64,000 nucleotides of DNA from Lachnospiraceae bacterium. Its GTDB lineage: Bacteria > Bacillota > Clostridia > Lachnospirales > Lachnospiraceae. The stretch is taken from the NCBI GenBank assembly GCA_021199235.1, contig JAJQIL010000093.1, positions 1 to 64,000 on the forward strand, read 5' to 3'. Under the pieces are notes generated by a model. The model worked only from the letters and a program-made list of their open reading frames with translations, did no database searches and had not been told where the DNA came from. The position numbers and the translations under genes are program-made. Below are positions 47,422-57,490 of this stretch, piece after piece (position 1 is the first letter of the stretch; each line of letters opens with the position of its first letter).

Positions 47422-49656
47422 TTATCCGGCTTCATAACTGTTCAGTGTAAAAAAATCATAATACCGGTTGTCCCCGCCGAAGATGTCGTTGTATTCCAGA
47501 ATGTTATACTCATTTATCAACTCATAATACGGCGAATCCTTATCATCCAGCTCATAGAAAACGCCGTCCGCGCCCCAGTATCCGATGGAATTGATCACCG
47601 GGATTTCCTCGCTTAAATCAAGCAGGTATTCCTGATATCCGGTCATGGACAGTCCCAGACGGTCCGCAATGATGCTGTAAAGATAATTCAGGCTCGTCGC
47701 CTCGATGGTCTCTTCCTCAATATCATAATTCGCCCAGACAATAAAGGGAATCTTATATTTTTCCATAAGCTCCTCACTTGTCAGAGTGTCCTCATCGCCG
47801 CCGAGCAGATATTCATAAGCGCCGTCGCCGATATCCGGCTGATGATCGCCGAACATCACGATCACCGTCGGCTCCTCGACCTCCTCAAAATAATCGACCA
47901 GGAGCTGAAACGCGTCGTCCGTCGCCTTTACCAGATTCACGTAGATCTCCGCACGCGTCGTGGAAAATTCCGTGTTCAGGACATCGATCGACAGGGACAT
48001 ATTTTTCGTATTGGACGAATAGTAGCCGCCATGATTCTGGATCGTCACATTGTAGGAAAACAGCGTCTGTCCGGAATCCTGATTTTCCTCATACTCCGTG
48101 ATGATCCGCTCAAACAGTGTCCGGTCAGAGATATAGTTCCGCAGCTTATACGGATTGGAAAAATCATCCCGCGTGTAATAGGTATCGAAGCCAATCTGCG
48201 GATAAACGATGTTCCTGCGGTAATTTGTCCCGCGGTATGGGTGCATGGCCAGCGTATAATAGCCGAGCGAGCTCAGCTGCGAAGCCAGCGAAGGCAGGTC
48301 TCCCCGCACAAACAGGTTAAACCCGACCGAAGAAGTCGGCAGGAACGCCATCGTATTGCCGGTCAGGAATTCATACTCGGAATTCGGCGTATTGCCGCCG
48401 AACACGGATGAATAAGCCGTGCCTTTGATCGTATTCTCAGTCAGGCTGCGGATGAACGGCATATAGTCCTCCGACAGCTCCAGGCCGTTGCCGATGTCCG
48501 TATAGTCGGCCCAGGACTCATTCATGATCACAATAAGGTTTGGCGTCGCGACGCTGCCCTGATCTTCTGCTGTATCTCCGTCTGCAGTACCACTGTCTGT
48601 AGTGTCACTGTAGGTAGTATCGCTGTCTGTAGTGTCACTGTACGTAGTATCGCTGCCCGTTGTGCCGCTGTCTGCAGCAGCACTGTCCGCAATGTCATCG
48701 TCCGCAGTGCCGCCGTCCGAATCGGCTTCTCCGGTTCCGTCAGCTGCCTCATCCTCCGTCACATAATCTGCCGCAATCTCCTCCACGGCTGCCAGAGAAT
48801 ATCCCTCCAGCTTGTCTACGACCAGATAAAAACAGGTCGTCAGCGTGGTAAAGAGCATGTCGTATTTTTTATAACGGAGCTGATGGGTAAATCCCTCAGA
48901 GCGGATATCATGATCCTCCAGAAATGTCGTTTTCCCGCAAAGATAATAATACCCGCCTGCAAGCACTGCCACAAGCGCCAGAAACACACCCCGCGCCGCC
49001 AGCGGCATCATCCGTCCGCCCCGCAGCTTTAAACTGACTGTGCAGATCAGGAGCGTAAACAGGATCTCCATGACCATGTACCAGTCCAGCGTATATGTAT
49101 ATTCCGAAGCGGCCGCTGCCGCTGTGCCCACCGAAAACAGATCAGCCGCCGAAATGGCCATGCCCCGGAACGAGATGACAAAGCAATTGATGATTCCCAG
49201 AGCCGCTACCGCCGCCGCGTAGATGATCACGGAAAACCGGATACTCCCGGTCAGCCCGTACAGGATCCCCTGTACCAGATACAGGAACGCAAACGTGAGC
49301 AGCAGCGCAATCTTATCCAACGCGAAAAAATCAATATTAAACTTATCCGCATTCAGATACAGAAGCGAAAAATAGACCGCAAACGGTGCGATCGCGAACC
49401 AGACCCAGGAAAGGATACGGTTCACCCGATCGCTCAATTCATTATCCACCAGCCACAGAAAGATCAGCGCCACCGATAACAGGCTGATCTCCAAGGTCCG
49501 GACACTCGTCAGTAAAGTTTTATCCCCATCCGCGGAATACATCGACGGATGCGCACAATAATAAATCAGAAAACCCACCGTGATCAGAATCGGAATCGCC
49601 CGAAATGCTGTTTTTTTATCCTGCGGCAGGTGAATTTTCTCAAACAGCGAAGACAT
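47422..49656 (-). CDS. LTA synthase-like membrane sulfatase with repetitive linker
   Basis: N-terminal TM helices; NLIVIMNESWAD, FGGNTPNSEYEFLTGN, IVMFGDHQPDI. Confidence 0.92.
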   Translation of the reverse strand: MSSLFEKIHLPQDKKTAFRAIPILITVGFLIYYCAHPSMYSADGDKTLLTSVRTLEISLLSVALIFLWLVDNELSDRVNRILSWVWFAIAPFAVYFSLLYLNADKFNIDFFALDKIALLLTFAFLYLVQGILYGLTGSIRFSVIIYAAAVAALGIINCFVISFRGMAISAADLFSVGTAAAAASEYTYTLDWYMVMEILFTLLICTVSLKLRGGRMMPLAARGVFLALVAVLAGGYYYLCGKTTFLEDHDIRSEGFTHQLRYKKYDMLFTTLTTCFYLVVDKLEGYSLAAVEEIAADYVTEDEAADGTGEADSDGGTADDDIADSAAADSGTTGSDTTYSDTTDSDTTYSDTTDSGTADGDTAEDQGSVATPNLIVIMNESWADYTDIGNGLELSEDYMPFIRSLTENTIKGTAYSSVFGGNTPNSEYEFLTGNTMAFLPTSSVGFNLFVRGDLPSLASQLSSLGYYTLAMHPYRGTNYRRNIVYPQIGFDTYYTRDDFSNPYKLRNYISDRTLFERIITEYEENQDSGQTLFSYNVTIQNHGGYYSSNTKNMSLSIDVLNTEFSTTRAEIYVNLVKATDDAFQLLVDYFEEVEEPTVIVMFGDHQPDIGDGAYEYLLGGDEDTLTSEELMEKYKIPFIVWANYDIEEETIEATSLNYLYSIIADRLGLSMTGYQEYLLDLSEEIPVINSIGYWGADGVFYELDDKDSPYYELINEYNILEYNDIFGGDNRYYDFFTLNSYEAG
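47434..47448 (+). repeat. Half copy of the 27-bp palindrome
   Basis: ATAACTGTTCAGTGT; 28 nt upstream of the serine-hydrolase start and inside the end of the LTA-synthase-like CDS. Confidence 0.45.
48593..48652. repeat. 30-bp in-frame tandem repeat in LTA-synthase-like linker
   Basis: CTGTCTGTAGTGTCACTGTASGTAGTATCG x2, one mismatch. Confidence 0.9.
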
Positions 49657-49803
49657 GGTACTTCAGATCTCCTCGAATTTCTCCCACACTTATGGTACAT
49701 CGTCCATTCCCGTACACTGCGCACAAAAGAAGCAAGGGGATACCGTGAAGCGCTCCCGCACATTCACAGCATCCCCCCTGCCGACCGTCCGGCGCCTTAC
49801 TTT

Positions 49804-51153
49804 TTACAGTCTTTCAAGCAGCGCTTCTCTCTGCTTCTCATAGCCCGGCTTGCCAAGGAGAGCAAACATATTCTTCTTGTAGCTCTCTACGCCCGGCTGA
49901 TTGAACGGGTTCACGCCCAGTACATACCCGCTCACGCCGCAGGCAAACTCAAAGAAGTAAAACAGCTCGCCAAGATAAAACTCATCCTGCTTCGGCACAC
50001 TCACCATCAGGTTCGGCACATTGCCGTCCGTGTGTGCCAGAATCGTTCCGTTCATGGCGCTCTTATTTACAAAATCCACAGTCTTTCCTGCCAGATAGTT
50101 CAGTCCGTCCAGATCCACCGGCTCCTCACCGATCGTGAGCGTGCATCTGGATTCCTCTACATTGACCACTGTCTCAAACATGATACGGCTGCCGTCCTGG
50201 ATAAACTGACCCATGGAATGGAGATCTGTCGTCAGATCCACCGATGCCGGGAAGATTCCCTTCTGGTCTTTTCCTTCACTCTCGCCGTAAAGCTGTTTCC
50301 ACCATTCGGATACATAGTGCAGGCTCGGCTCATAATTCGCCAGCACCTCGACCGACTTGCCCTTCCGAAGCAGGATATTGCGGATCGCCGCGTATTTGAG
50401 GGCGTCATTCTCTTCAAACTCCGCCTCCAGCGCGCGCTTTCTTCCGGAAGTGGCGCCCTCCATCAGCTTATCGATATCTGCACCGCTGACCGAGATCGGC
50501 AGAAGCCCTACCGCTGTCAGTACGGAAAAACGTCCGCCGACATCGTCCGGTACCACGAAGCTCTCGTAGCCCTCCTCTGTCGCGAGATTCTTCAGCGCAC
50601 CTCTTGCCTTATCCGTCGTCGCGTAAATACGCTTCGCCGCCTCAGCCTTGCCGTATTTGTCTTCCAGCATCTTCTTGAAAATGCGGAACGCGATGGCCGG
50701 CTCGGTCGTCGTACCGGATTTGGAAATAATATTGACGGAAAAATCACGATCCCCGATCACATCGATCAGGTGCTGCACATAGGTGCTGCTGATGCTGTTG
50801 CCCACGAAATAAATCTCCGGCGTCTTCCGGATCTCTTTGGAAACATTGTTGTAGAAGCTGTGGCGCAAAAACTCGATCGCCGCACGCGCACCCAGATAAG
50901 AACCGCCGATACCGATCACCAGCAGTACCTCGCTGTCGCTCTGGATCTTTTCCGCTGCCTTCTTAATGCGTCCGAACTCCTCTTTGTCATAGTCGACCGG
51001 AAGGTCGATCCATCCGAGGAAATCATTGCCCGCTCCCGTGCGGGATACCAGCTCGTCCTTTGCAGCGGCAACAAGCTTTTTCATGGATGCCACTTCGTTC
51101 TCAGCGACAAAGCCCGCTGCTTTCGAATAATCAAAAGTCACTTTATTGCTCAT
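49804..51153 (-). CDS. pgi: Glucose-6-phosphate isomerase
   Basis: [45 protein letters not shown] start after AAGGAG. Confidence 0.97.
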   Translation of the reverse strand: MSNKVTFDYSKAAGFVAENEVASMKKLVAAAKDELVSRTGAGNDFLGWIDLPVDYDKEEFGRIKKAAEKIQSDSEVLLVIGIGGSYLGARAAIEFLRHSFYNNVSKEIRKTPEIYFVGNSISSTYVQHLIDVIGDRDFSVNIISKSGTTTEPAIAFRIFKKMLEDKYGKAEAAKRIYATTDKARGALKNLATEEGYESFVVPDDVGGRFSVLTAVGLLPISVSGADIDKLMEGATSGRKRALEAEFEENDALKYAAIRNILLRKGKSVEVLANYEPSLHYVSEWWKQLYGESEGKDQKGIFPASVDLTTDLHSMGQFIQDGSRIMFETVVNVEESRCTLTIGEEPVDLDGLNYLAGKTVDFVNKSAMNGTILAHTDGNVPNLMVSVPKQDEFYLGELFYFFEFACGVSGYVLGVNPFNQPGVESYKKNMFALLGKPGYEKQREALLERL

Positions 51154-51443
51154 ATCCACATCTCCTTTTTATCTGCGTAATCAAGGCCGTCAGCGGCGGC
51201 ACATTTCCTGTTCATTCTAGCAGACCATTTGTGGTTTCGCAAGCCTTAATTCCGGCATGCAGTAAAAATTATGGGTCTTAATTCCGGCATCACAGCAAAT
51301 ATATGAGGCGTTACGTGACGATTCGTGATGCACCTGGCACATACTGTCCGCCCTGCGCCAAAACACTTATCACAAAACTGTTTTCGCCTTCACTGGAAAA
51401 GGAATTCTCTATGACCGGGAGCCGCAAAACGTTCCACGCCGCC

Positions 51444-52352
51444 TCATTGGGAAAGGAATTCATTCAATACCTCCCGCACAAGCCGCTCCTGCTCCTTCGG
51501 GTCCATCTCCCGCAGCAGCCGTGCGCCCCGATCGTCTCCGGAGCGGTCACCGCCCGGCCGATCCGCATCCGCGGCAGCGCTTTCCTGCATCCCCGCTTTC
51601 ATGCGTGCAAGGCTCTCTTTCAGTTCATTTTTATCTCTTTGCGCCCGCGCCGTGCCGCCGGCATCCGTCTCTTTCCGACTGCGGGCCGACGACGCTTTCC
51701 CGGCTTGTCCGCGGGCCGCACCGGCGGCCGTCTCTGCTCTCATCCGTTGTTTTGCCCGACGGCCCTTTTCCACAGACACGATCGGTGTCCGTTCCTTCAC
51801 CGGCTCATATTCCAGCTCCGGCAGCTCGTCCTCTTCACTGTACACGCGGACGGCGCCGCTGTTTTCCAGATAATCGCACAGACAGATCTCCAGTGACCGG
51901 CTCCGGTAGCCGATATCCGCCAGCGCCCAGGCAAAAGCATACAGTGCAAGCGCCCCCGCGCCCATCCAGAAATACGAATTTCCCGCAATCACTGCCGCCC
52001 GGTTCTGCACACGTACCGCGGTTCCCGCCGCCGCGCACAGAAGACTGACTGCCAGAGCGCCGTTTCCAATCCGCTGCCAGCCATGCAGACCGACACCCCA
52101 CACGCGATATTCCATCAGGCTCTTTTGAATCAGCGCCCGCACATCCCCGACCTGTTCATTCAGATGCGTACAATACTGAAACCGTTGACGTAATTGCTGC
52201 AGAAACCGTCCCTCCGGCTCCCCGCTGTTCGCCGTATCCTTAAGCAGCCCGTCATAAATCCGCCGCAGGATCATCCGGCTGACCACGCCGACCACACAGG
52301 CCGCCGCGAGTGCATAGATCAGGATATTTTTTTCCATGATGAATTGTAGCAT
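51444..52352 (-). CDS. Hypothetical membrane protein with charged C-terminal region
   Basis: 302 aa; TM segments; RBS GGAGGATG; RLVREVLNEFLSQ C-terminus. Confidence 0.75.
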   Translation of the reverse strand: MLQFIMEKNILIYALAAACVVGVVSRMILRRIYDGLLKDTANSGEPEGRFLQQLRQRFQYCTHLNEQVGDVRALIQKSLMEYRVWGVGLHGWQRIGNGALAVSLLCAAAGTAVRVQNRAAVIAGNSYFWMGAGALALYAFAWALADIGYRSRSLEICLCDYLENSGAVRVYSEEDELPELEYEPVKERTPIVSVEKGRRAKQRMRAETAAGAARGQAGKASSARSRKETDAGGTARAQRDKNELKESLARMKAGMQESAAADADRPGGDRSGDDRGARLLREMDPKEQERLVREVLNEFLSQ

Positions 52353-52797
52353 AACACATCCTCCTCCCCGAAAGGAAATATTTCTTTGGCGGTACAGCCC
52401 CGGCCGGCCCCTGATTTACAGAAAGTCGGCTATACGGGACAGACGGTTTGCCCGTCTGCGGCGGCGCCACTCACTGTGCTCACCCAAGTGCCGCCATTAT
52501 AGCCGTAAAAATCGCGTTTGCAAAGAAAAATCGTTCGACTTTTTCTCCATGGAATCTATTCTGAGGTCCGTTTATAATCCTCCGGAGATTCTTCCGGAAG
52601 TTCAAAATATGGCTTTGGAAGTTCAAAGTTTCCCTTCGGAAAATGGATATGAAGTTTATAACCAGTCCTCATAGTGCGCTAATTTTGTATAAAGAGATTG
52701 CATACAGACAAATGGCATGTTATATTTAAATATAGAACGCTATAGTATAAGAGAATATCGTCAGTAAATATACTGATAGTATGAGAAAGGAGTATTT

Positions 52798-52827
52798 ATG
52801 GAAGAAATGGGAATGACTGCTGACTAA
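52798..52827 (+). other. Nine-codon mini-ORF with strong RBS
   Basis: GAAAGGAGTATTTATG GAA GAA ATG GGA ATG ACT GCT GAC TAA, directly followed by a repeat hairpin. Confidence 0.4.
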
Positions 52828-52832
52828 CCTTA

Positions 52833-52865
52833 GTACATACCTCGCAGCAACTGCAAGGTATGTAC
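52833..52865. repeat. 10-bp perfect hairpin, related to the long-form repeat
   Basis: GTACATACCT-CGCAGCAACTGCA-AGGTATGTAC. Confidence 0.65.
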
Positions 52866-52877
52866 TGTCGTGAATGG

Positions 52878-53576
52878 TTACAATTCCTCCAGCAGCCCTT
52901 CGACCAACCGTACACAGTGCTGCGCCGCCTCACGTTCAAAGGTCGGGTAGTCCATTGTAGCGCTGTCGTCGGCCTTGTCTGAGATTGCACGCAGGATCAG
53001 GAACGGGATGCCATTCAGCCATGCAGTCTGCGCGATGGCCGCGCCTTCCATTTCCGTGCAGCTGCCGCCAAAATTTGCGACAATACGGTTTTTCGTTTCC
53101 TTATCCGCAATAAACTGATCGCCGCTGGCGATCCGCCCATGGAACACAGCTATCTCCGGATTTACCCTGCGGCACACCTGCTCCGCCAGAGCCGCCAGAG
53201 TCGGATCTGCTTCAAAGGTAAACACATCCATCTGCGGGATCTGCCCCAGAGGATAGCCAAAGTTCACCGCATCCATATCATGGTGTACGACATCTTTCGA
53301 GATCACAATGTCCCCGATATCAATGTTTGCGTCCAGCGACCCCGCCACGCCGGTATTCATCACGCAGTCCACGCCAAACTCATCCACCAGAATCTGCGTG
53401 CACACAGCCGCATTCACCTTTCCAATGCCGCTGCGCACCACTACTGCCGGCATCCCGGACAGTTCCCCCTCACAAAAGACCATATGCGCCTTCGTAACCT
53501 CACGGGAGATCTTCATGTCCGCTTTCAGCCGTTCTACTTCAATTTCCATTGCTCCGATAATACCGATTTTATTCAT
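52878..53576 (-). CDS. mtnN: 5'-methylthioadenosine/S-adenosylhomocysteine nucleosidase
   Basis: MNKIGIIGAMEIEVERLKADM, MNTGVAGSLDANIDIGDIVISKDVVHHDMDA, EMEGAAIAQTAWLNGIPFLILRAISDKAD. Confidence 0.97.
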   Translation of the reverse strand: MNKIGIIGAMEIEVERLKADMKISREVTKAHMVFCEGELSGMPAVVVRSGIGKVNAAVCTQILVDEFGVDCVMNTGVAGSLDANIDIGDIVISKDVVHHDMDAVNFGYPLGQIPQMDVFTFEADPTLAALAEQVCRRVNPEIAVFHGRIASGDQFIADKETKNRIVANFGGSCTEMEGAAIAQTAWLNGIPFLILRAISDKADDSATMDYPTFEREAAQHCVRLVEGLLEEL

Positions 53577-53759
53577 ATTGAATGAACCTCTTTTCTGTGA
53601 TACTCGCAGTTACACACCTGTTTACTATACCCTCACTCTCTGTAAAATGCAAATCTTTTCTGATTTTGCTTGAACATTAAGTGCAAAAACGCTATACTGA
53701 ACCGGATGGCACAACAGGTGTCAGCTCACGGAATTAAAAACACAAAGGAGGTATTTCTT

Positions 53760-54002
53760 ATGGATTACAAACCACAGGGAGTCTGTTCACAGAACATACA
53801 TGTCGACATGGACGGCGACACCATCAAACATGTCGAATTTCTCGGCGGATGCTCCGGGAATACACAGGGCGTGGCCCGTCTCGTGGAAGGGATGAAAGCC
53901 AGTGATGCCATCGCCAAACTCGAAGGCATCCGCTGCGGGTTCAAACAGACATCCTGCCCGGATCAGCTCGCAAAAGCACTGAAGCTGGCTCTGCAGCAGT
54001 AA
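53760..54002 (+). CDS. TIGR03905-type TSCPD domain protein
   Basis: MDYKPQGVCSQNIHVDMDGDTIKHVEFLGGCSGNTQGVARLVEGM ... CGFKQTSCPDQLAKAL; AAAGGAGG RBS. Confidence 0.92.
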   Translation: MDYKPQGVCSQNIHVDMDGDTIKHVEFLGGCSGNTQGVARLVEGMKASDAIAKLEGIRCGFKQTSCPDQLAKALKLALQQ

Positions 54003-54023
54003 TTTAGTCATTTGCCGCTTACA

Positions 54024-54050
54024 GTCCTGCATCGTTTACAGATGCAGGAC
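54024..54050. repeat. Palindrome sharing arms with the 32.2-kb element
   Basis: GTCCTGCATC-GTTTACA-GATGCAGGAC. Confidence 0.75.
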
Positions 54051-54134
54051 ATCACCCGAATCGTTCGCAGGTCAGGAACGAAAGCCGCTTCCAACGTGCC
54101 GATATTTCCGGATTCCTCCGAAATTTCCGTCATC

Positions 54135-55352
54135 TCAGTTCCAGTACACCGTGATCAGATAAAAATTATCATCCGTATGATACCGGTAATTCCAGCTGTT
54201 CACGCCGTTTTGCCGCATCAGATACTGCCCCGGGTCATCCAGCAGATTCCCCTCAAAAAGCGCGCTCTGCGCCTCCAGATACGCTTCCCCGCTTCCAAAC
54301 TTCATCATAATACGCGTGTCGCCCGCCTGCACCGACTCCATCAGAGCCTGATAGATGACCTCCCAGTCAAAGCTTTCATAATAAAATCCGTTCCGTTTAT
54401 AATAATCATACGAATCCGAAGTACACTCCGGCAGCTCCACCGAGCCGTCCGGCACATGCGTACGGAAAAGATCCGTTTCCGTGCAGCAGAGGTAATTGTA
54501 ATTAATCGTGTCCTCCGTATCGTAATCATCCATATTCCCCGCAAACACCGGATCGCCCCATGTGACATCCACATAATAATAGCATTCTGAAGCTTCCGTC
54601 TCCGGTATACCGGCCAGTGTCTCGCCCGACATCTCCGTCTCAGCAATGCGGACCATATTCCAGCCGTGATCACCGCCGTCCACAATCGTACCGGTAATAT
54701 ACGTACAGAAAAGCCCCATCCGGTGCAGAATATACTGAAACGCTCTGGAATATCCGGCGCACACCGAAGAATGATACAGCAGCGCACTCTGGATATTCTG
54801 CGAATCCTCGCTGTTCACATCATATTCCGTCGTATCAATGACATATTCAAAGACCGCTTTGATCTTCTCATAATCCGTCGCGTCCGAGGGAATCTGCGAA
54901 ATGCACGCATCCGCCGCCGCTTCGAGTTCCGTGCGCATAGCATCCCGTTCCTCCGGCTCCACCGTCACATCAAAATGATAGTTCATCACCGTTCCCGTAA
55001 GAGCGGATTCTTCCACCTGCGCGCTCGTATCCGTCCAGAAGATCTCCGGATGATCCGCCAGCACCGCATAATATACCTGCCAGAATTCCTCTGCCGAGAT
55101 TGCAGAAAGAAAAACGCCTGAATCCTCATACCGCATCAGATGTACGTAAACCTCCCGATATGCCTCATGCAGTTCCTCCGCCAGATGGTCATAATAATAT
55201 TCCTCCACAGATGAAGAATAGCCTTCCGCGGCCGCCGCGGCCTCCCAGGTCTCCTCACTTCCGGTCAGTTCATACTTTACCCGCGACACAATATGGAATC
55301 CGGACAGCACATAGCCGTAAAGCGCCAGCACCGCGCAGACCCCAGGCAGCAT
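54135..55352 (-). CDS. Transglutaminase-like secreted/membrane protein
   Basis: SSVCAGYSRAFQYILHRMGLFCTYITGTIVDGGDHGWNMVRI ... YYVDVTWGDPVF; exact start uncertain. Confidence 0.85.
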   Translation of the reverse strand: MLPGVCAVLALYGYVLSGFHIVSRVKYELTGSEETWEAAAAAEGYSSSVEEYYYDHLAEELHEAYREVYVHLMRYEDSGVFLSAISAEEFWQVYYAVLADHPEIFWTDTSAQVEESALTGTVMNYHFDVTVEPEERDAMRTELEAAADACISQIPSDATDYEKIKAVFEYVIDTTEYDVNSEDSQNIQSALLYHSSVCAGYSRAFQYILHRMGLFCTYITGTIVDGGDHGWNMVRIAETEMSGETLAGIPETEASECYYYVDVTWGDPVFAGNMDDYDTEDTINYNYLCCTETDLFRTHVPDGSVELPECTSDSYDYYKRNGFYYESFDWEVIYQALMESVQAGDTRIMMKFGSGEAYLEAQSALFEGNLLDDPGQYLMRQNGVNSWNYRYHTDDNFYLITVYWN

Positions 55353-55639
55353 CAGACACCGCGCCCAGCTGAAATGTTTTTTCCCGGACGTTCCTTTCCT
55401 TGATTTTAGCGGTTTTTGCCTGTTTTCCCCTGTGATTTTATTTTCCCCCTGTCATGTGTATGAATGATATTGCGGTATATTGTAGCACGCCTTTTGGAAA
55501 CACTGCAACCTTGTTTCCCAGAAAAAAAGCCTGTGTCCGGAGTTCTTTTTTCTCCTCCCCACACAGGCTCTTCCTTTTGTTCTGTCACTGACTTTGCCTC
55601 GCGGCTCCTTCCGGTAAAGCAGCCGCATTCATTATCATA

Positions 55640-55732
55640 GATTCGTCTCGCGAATCCATGATGCAGGACGCCGCATCGCCCACCAGGCGATTTTGCATGC
55701 GGCGGTTCTCCGCATATAGTGTGTACTACAGT
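55640..55732. repeat. GATGCAGGAC/GCGGTTCTCCGCAT repeat element
   Basis: ATGATGCAGGACGCCGCATCGCCCACCAGGCGATTTTGCATGCGGCGGTTCTCCGCAT. Confidence 0.7.
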
Positions 55733-55943
55733 TCTCAGGTACCTGTATCGGTCGTCAGTGTCTGTTGCTCCGCCCGGCAGCAGAATTTTTCTCCCGCGGC
55801 AGGCGTTGTTCCTCACATGGCTGTGAGTTTTATCTTATGTAAGCGGATTCATGTTGTTTGTAATAAAGCTTGTAATAACGTTTGAAATAATGCTTGTAGT
55901 AATGTTTGTAATCCTGTCAGCAGTAATGCTGGATGTGCTCCTG

Positions 55944-56429
55944 CTAATCGATCCACATACCGTTGGTATAGCTGGTCATCGTTTCCGTCGTACTGCCCTC
56001 TGTAATTCCGAAAGCACCACGGGTGCGGTAGTAATACCCGCCTTCAACCGTGATTGTATCGCTCGTCGACACGTAATAAGCATTATATTTAACAGCTAAA
56101 GTCCCTGTCTGATAATTTACCCAGGTTCCATTTTTAAGCCGCTGCAGATACGTCTGCACCTTAATCTTGTCCACACTGGACGTTGCAGTAGTGGCGCCAG
56201 TCATCCGAACCGTACGTGTCCCCGTGAGCGTCAACGACCCTGTCCCATTCGCCAGATAGCTGTAGCGCGCCAGCGGATAGACTATACTGCTAACTTCTGT
56301 CTCTTCGGTCAGCAGCGAGCCATCCACGACCGTGCCAAGAAGTTCGTCGGCCGCGAAAACATGCAGCGATCCGAGTGTCATACACAGAAACAGCAGGACA
56401 GCTGTTATTATTCTTCGTTTCTTTTTCAT
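55944..56429 (-). CDS. Secreted hypothetical protein, DUF6147-like
   Basis: 161 aa; signal peptide MKKKRRIITAVLLFLCMTLGSLHVFA. Confidence 0.7.
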   Translation of the reverse strand: MKKKRRIITAVLLFLCMTLGSLHVFAADELLGTVVDGSLLTEETEVSSIVYPLARYSYLANGTGSLTLTGTRTVRMTGATTATSSVDKIKVQTYLQRLKNGTWVNYQTGTLAVKYNAYYVSTSDTITVEGGYYYRTRGAFGITEGSTTETMTSYTNGMWID

Positions 56430-56494
56430 CGCATTCCCCCTTTGTAAGTCCGCCTACCATAATCCAAAATTTGTATCTTTCTTTTGCTGCAGAT

Positions 56495-57490
56495 TCAGGA
56501 AAGGAAATCCATTCCTTTTATCAGTCCTTCCAGTTCTTTCAGTGAAATGTATCCGTAGATCACATAGCGGAATGTCTCATACTCAAACTCCGCCTGATAC
56601 TGCTCCACACCAGAGTCTGGATTCACAGACCAAATTCGTGTTTCCGTCCCTGCCCAGTTCTCCAACGATTCCACAAAAGCAGCTTCCTGATCCGTCACAT
56701 AAAAATTCGTAGAATCCTCCGGCGCATTTCGCATATATACATTAAGAATAGAGTCACAATAGGAATAAAATATATATGCATCTGTGTTTCCATCCGGAAT
56801 CTCATACTGCAGATACTCCATGCCATCCGGCCAGTAAGCAAATTCCAGTCCTGGTATCCCGGTTGCTTCCTCAATCTCCGCCATCGCAGCCAAACTCTGA
56901 GCCATGGTGCTCTCAACGGAATCCTCCATATTGTCAGTGGCAGTCCGAACGACCAGCACATCCGCCACCGAATCCCACATCCGCAGGATGACCCGCCGGC
57001 TCGCATCGACGTTCATGCTCACCGTGAAGAGCAGGACGAAGGCCGCCGCCACGGCTCCGCCGCGCCGCGCAAAGCGCAGCAGGCGTGCGCTGCGTATCTT
57101 TTTCTTTTCCTGACGGTGCTGCTCCCGACGCCCCAGCTCCAGAGCCTGCCGGTCTTCCTCAGAGAGCAGGTCATATATTGTGCAATCGCCGCCTGTCGTC
57201 TCTTCTTCGTTTTCTTCTTCCCACTCGCCCATCTCTTTCAGGCGGGCGACGATCTTCTCATATTCCTGATCTATCTCCTCGTCCGTTCCCGCAAACTGCG
57301 CAAATTCCGGGTCTTCATTCATCCTCCGCTCGATCTCATCTGCTTCTTCCTGCATATTCCGCAAAATGAAATTCTCTATCTCCGGATCGTCTGAAGAATC
57401 ATACGGGAAACGGAACGGAGTGATTTTATTTGACTTTTTTGCAGAAAGATCATTTTGGCCATTTTTCGTTTTTTTCTGCTCCGTGCTCAT
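56495..57490 (-). CDS. DUF4367-type membrane protein, candidate anti-sigma factor
   Basis: Cytoplasmic N-terminus, single TM (GGAVAAAFVLLFTVSMNV), extracytoplasmic GLEFAYWPDGMEYLQYEIPDGNTDAYIFYSY ... FRYVIYGYISLKELEGLIKGM. Confidence 0.75.
   Translation of the reverse strand: MSTEQKKTKNGQNDLSAKKSNKITPFRFPYDSSDDPEIENFILRNMQEEADEIERRMNEDPEFAQFAGTDEEIDQEYEKIVARLKEMGEWEEENEEETTGGDCTIYDLLSEEDRQALELGRREQHRQEKKKIRSARLLRFARRGGAVAAAFVLLFTVSMNVDASRRVILRMWDSVADVLVVRTATDNMEDSVESTMAQSLAAMAEIEEATGIPGLEFAYWPDGMEYLQYEIPDGNTDAYIFYSYCDSILNVYMRNAPEDSTNFYVTDQEAAFVESLENWAGTETRIWSVNPDSGVEQYQAEFEYETFRYVIYGYISLKELEGLIKGMDFLS

Noticed and set aside
48560-48720. Tandem repeats as possible CRISPR
   Set aside because: Contiguous in-frame 30-bp coding repeats without spacers.
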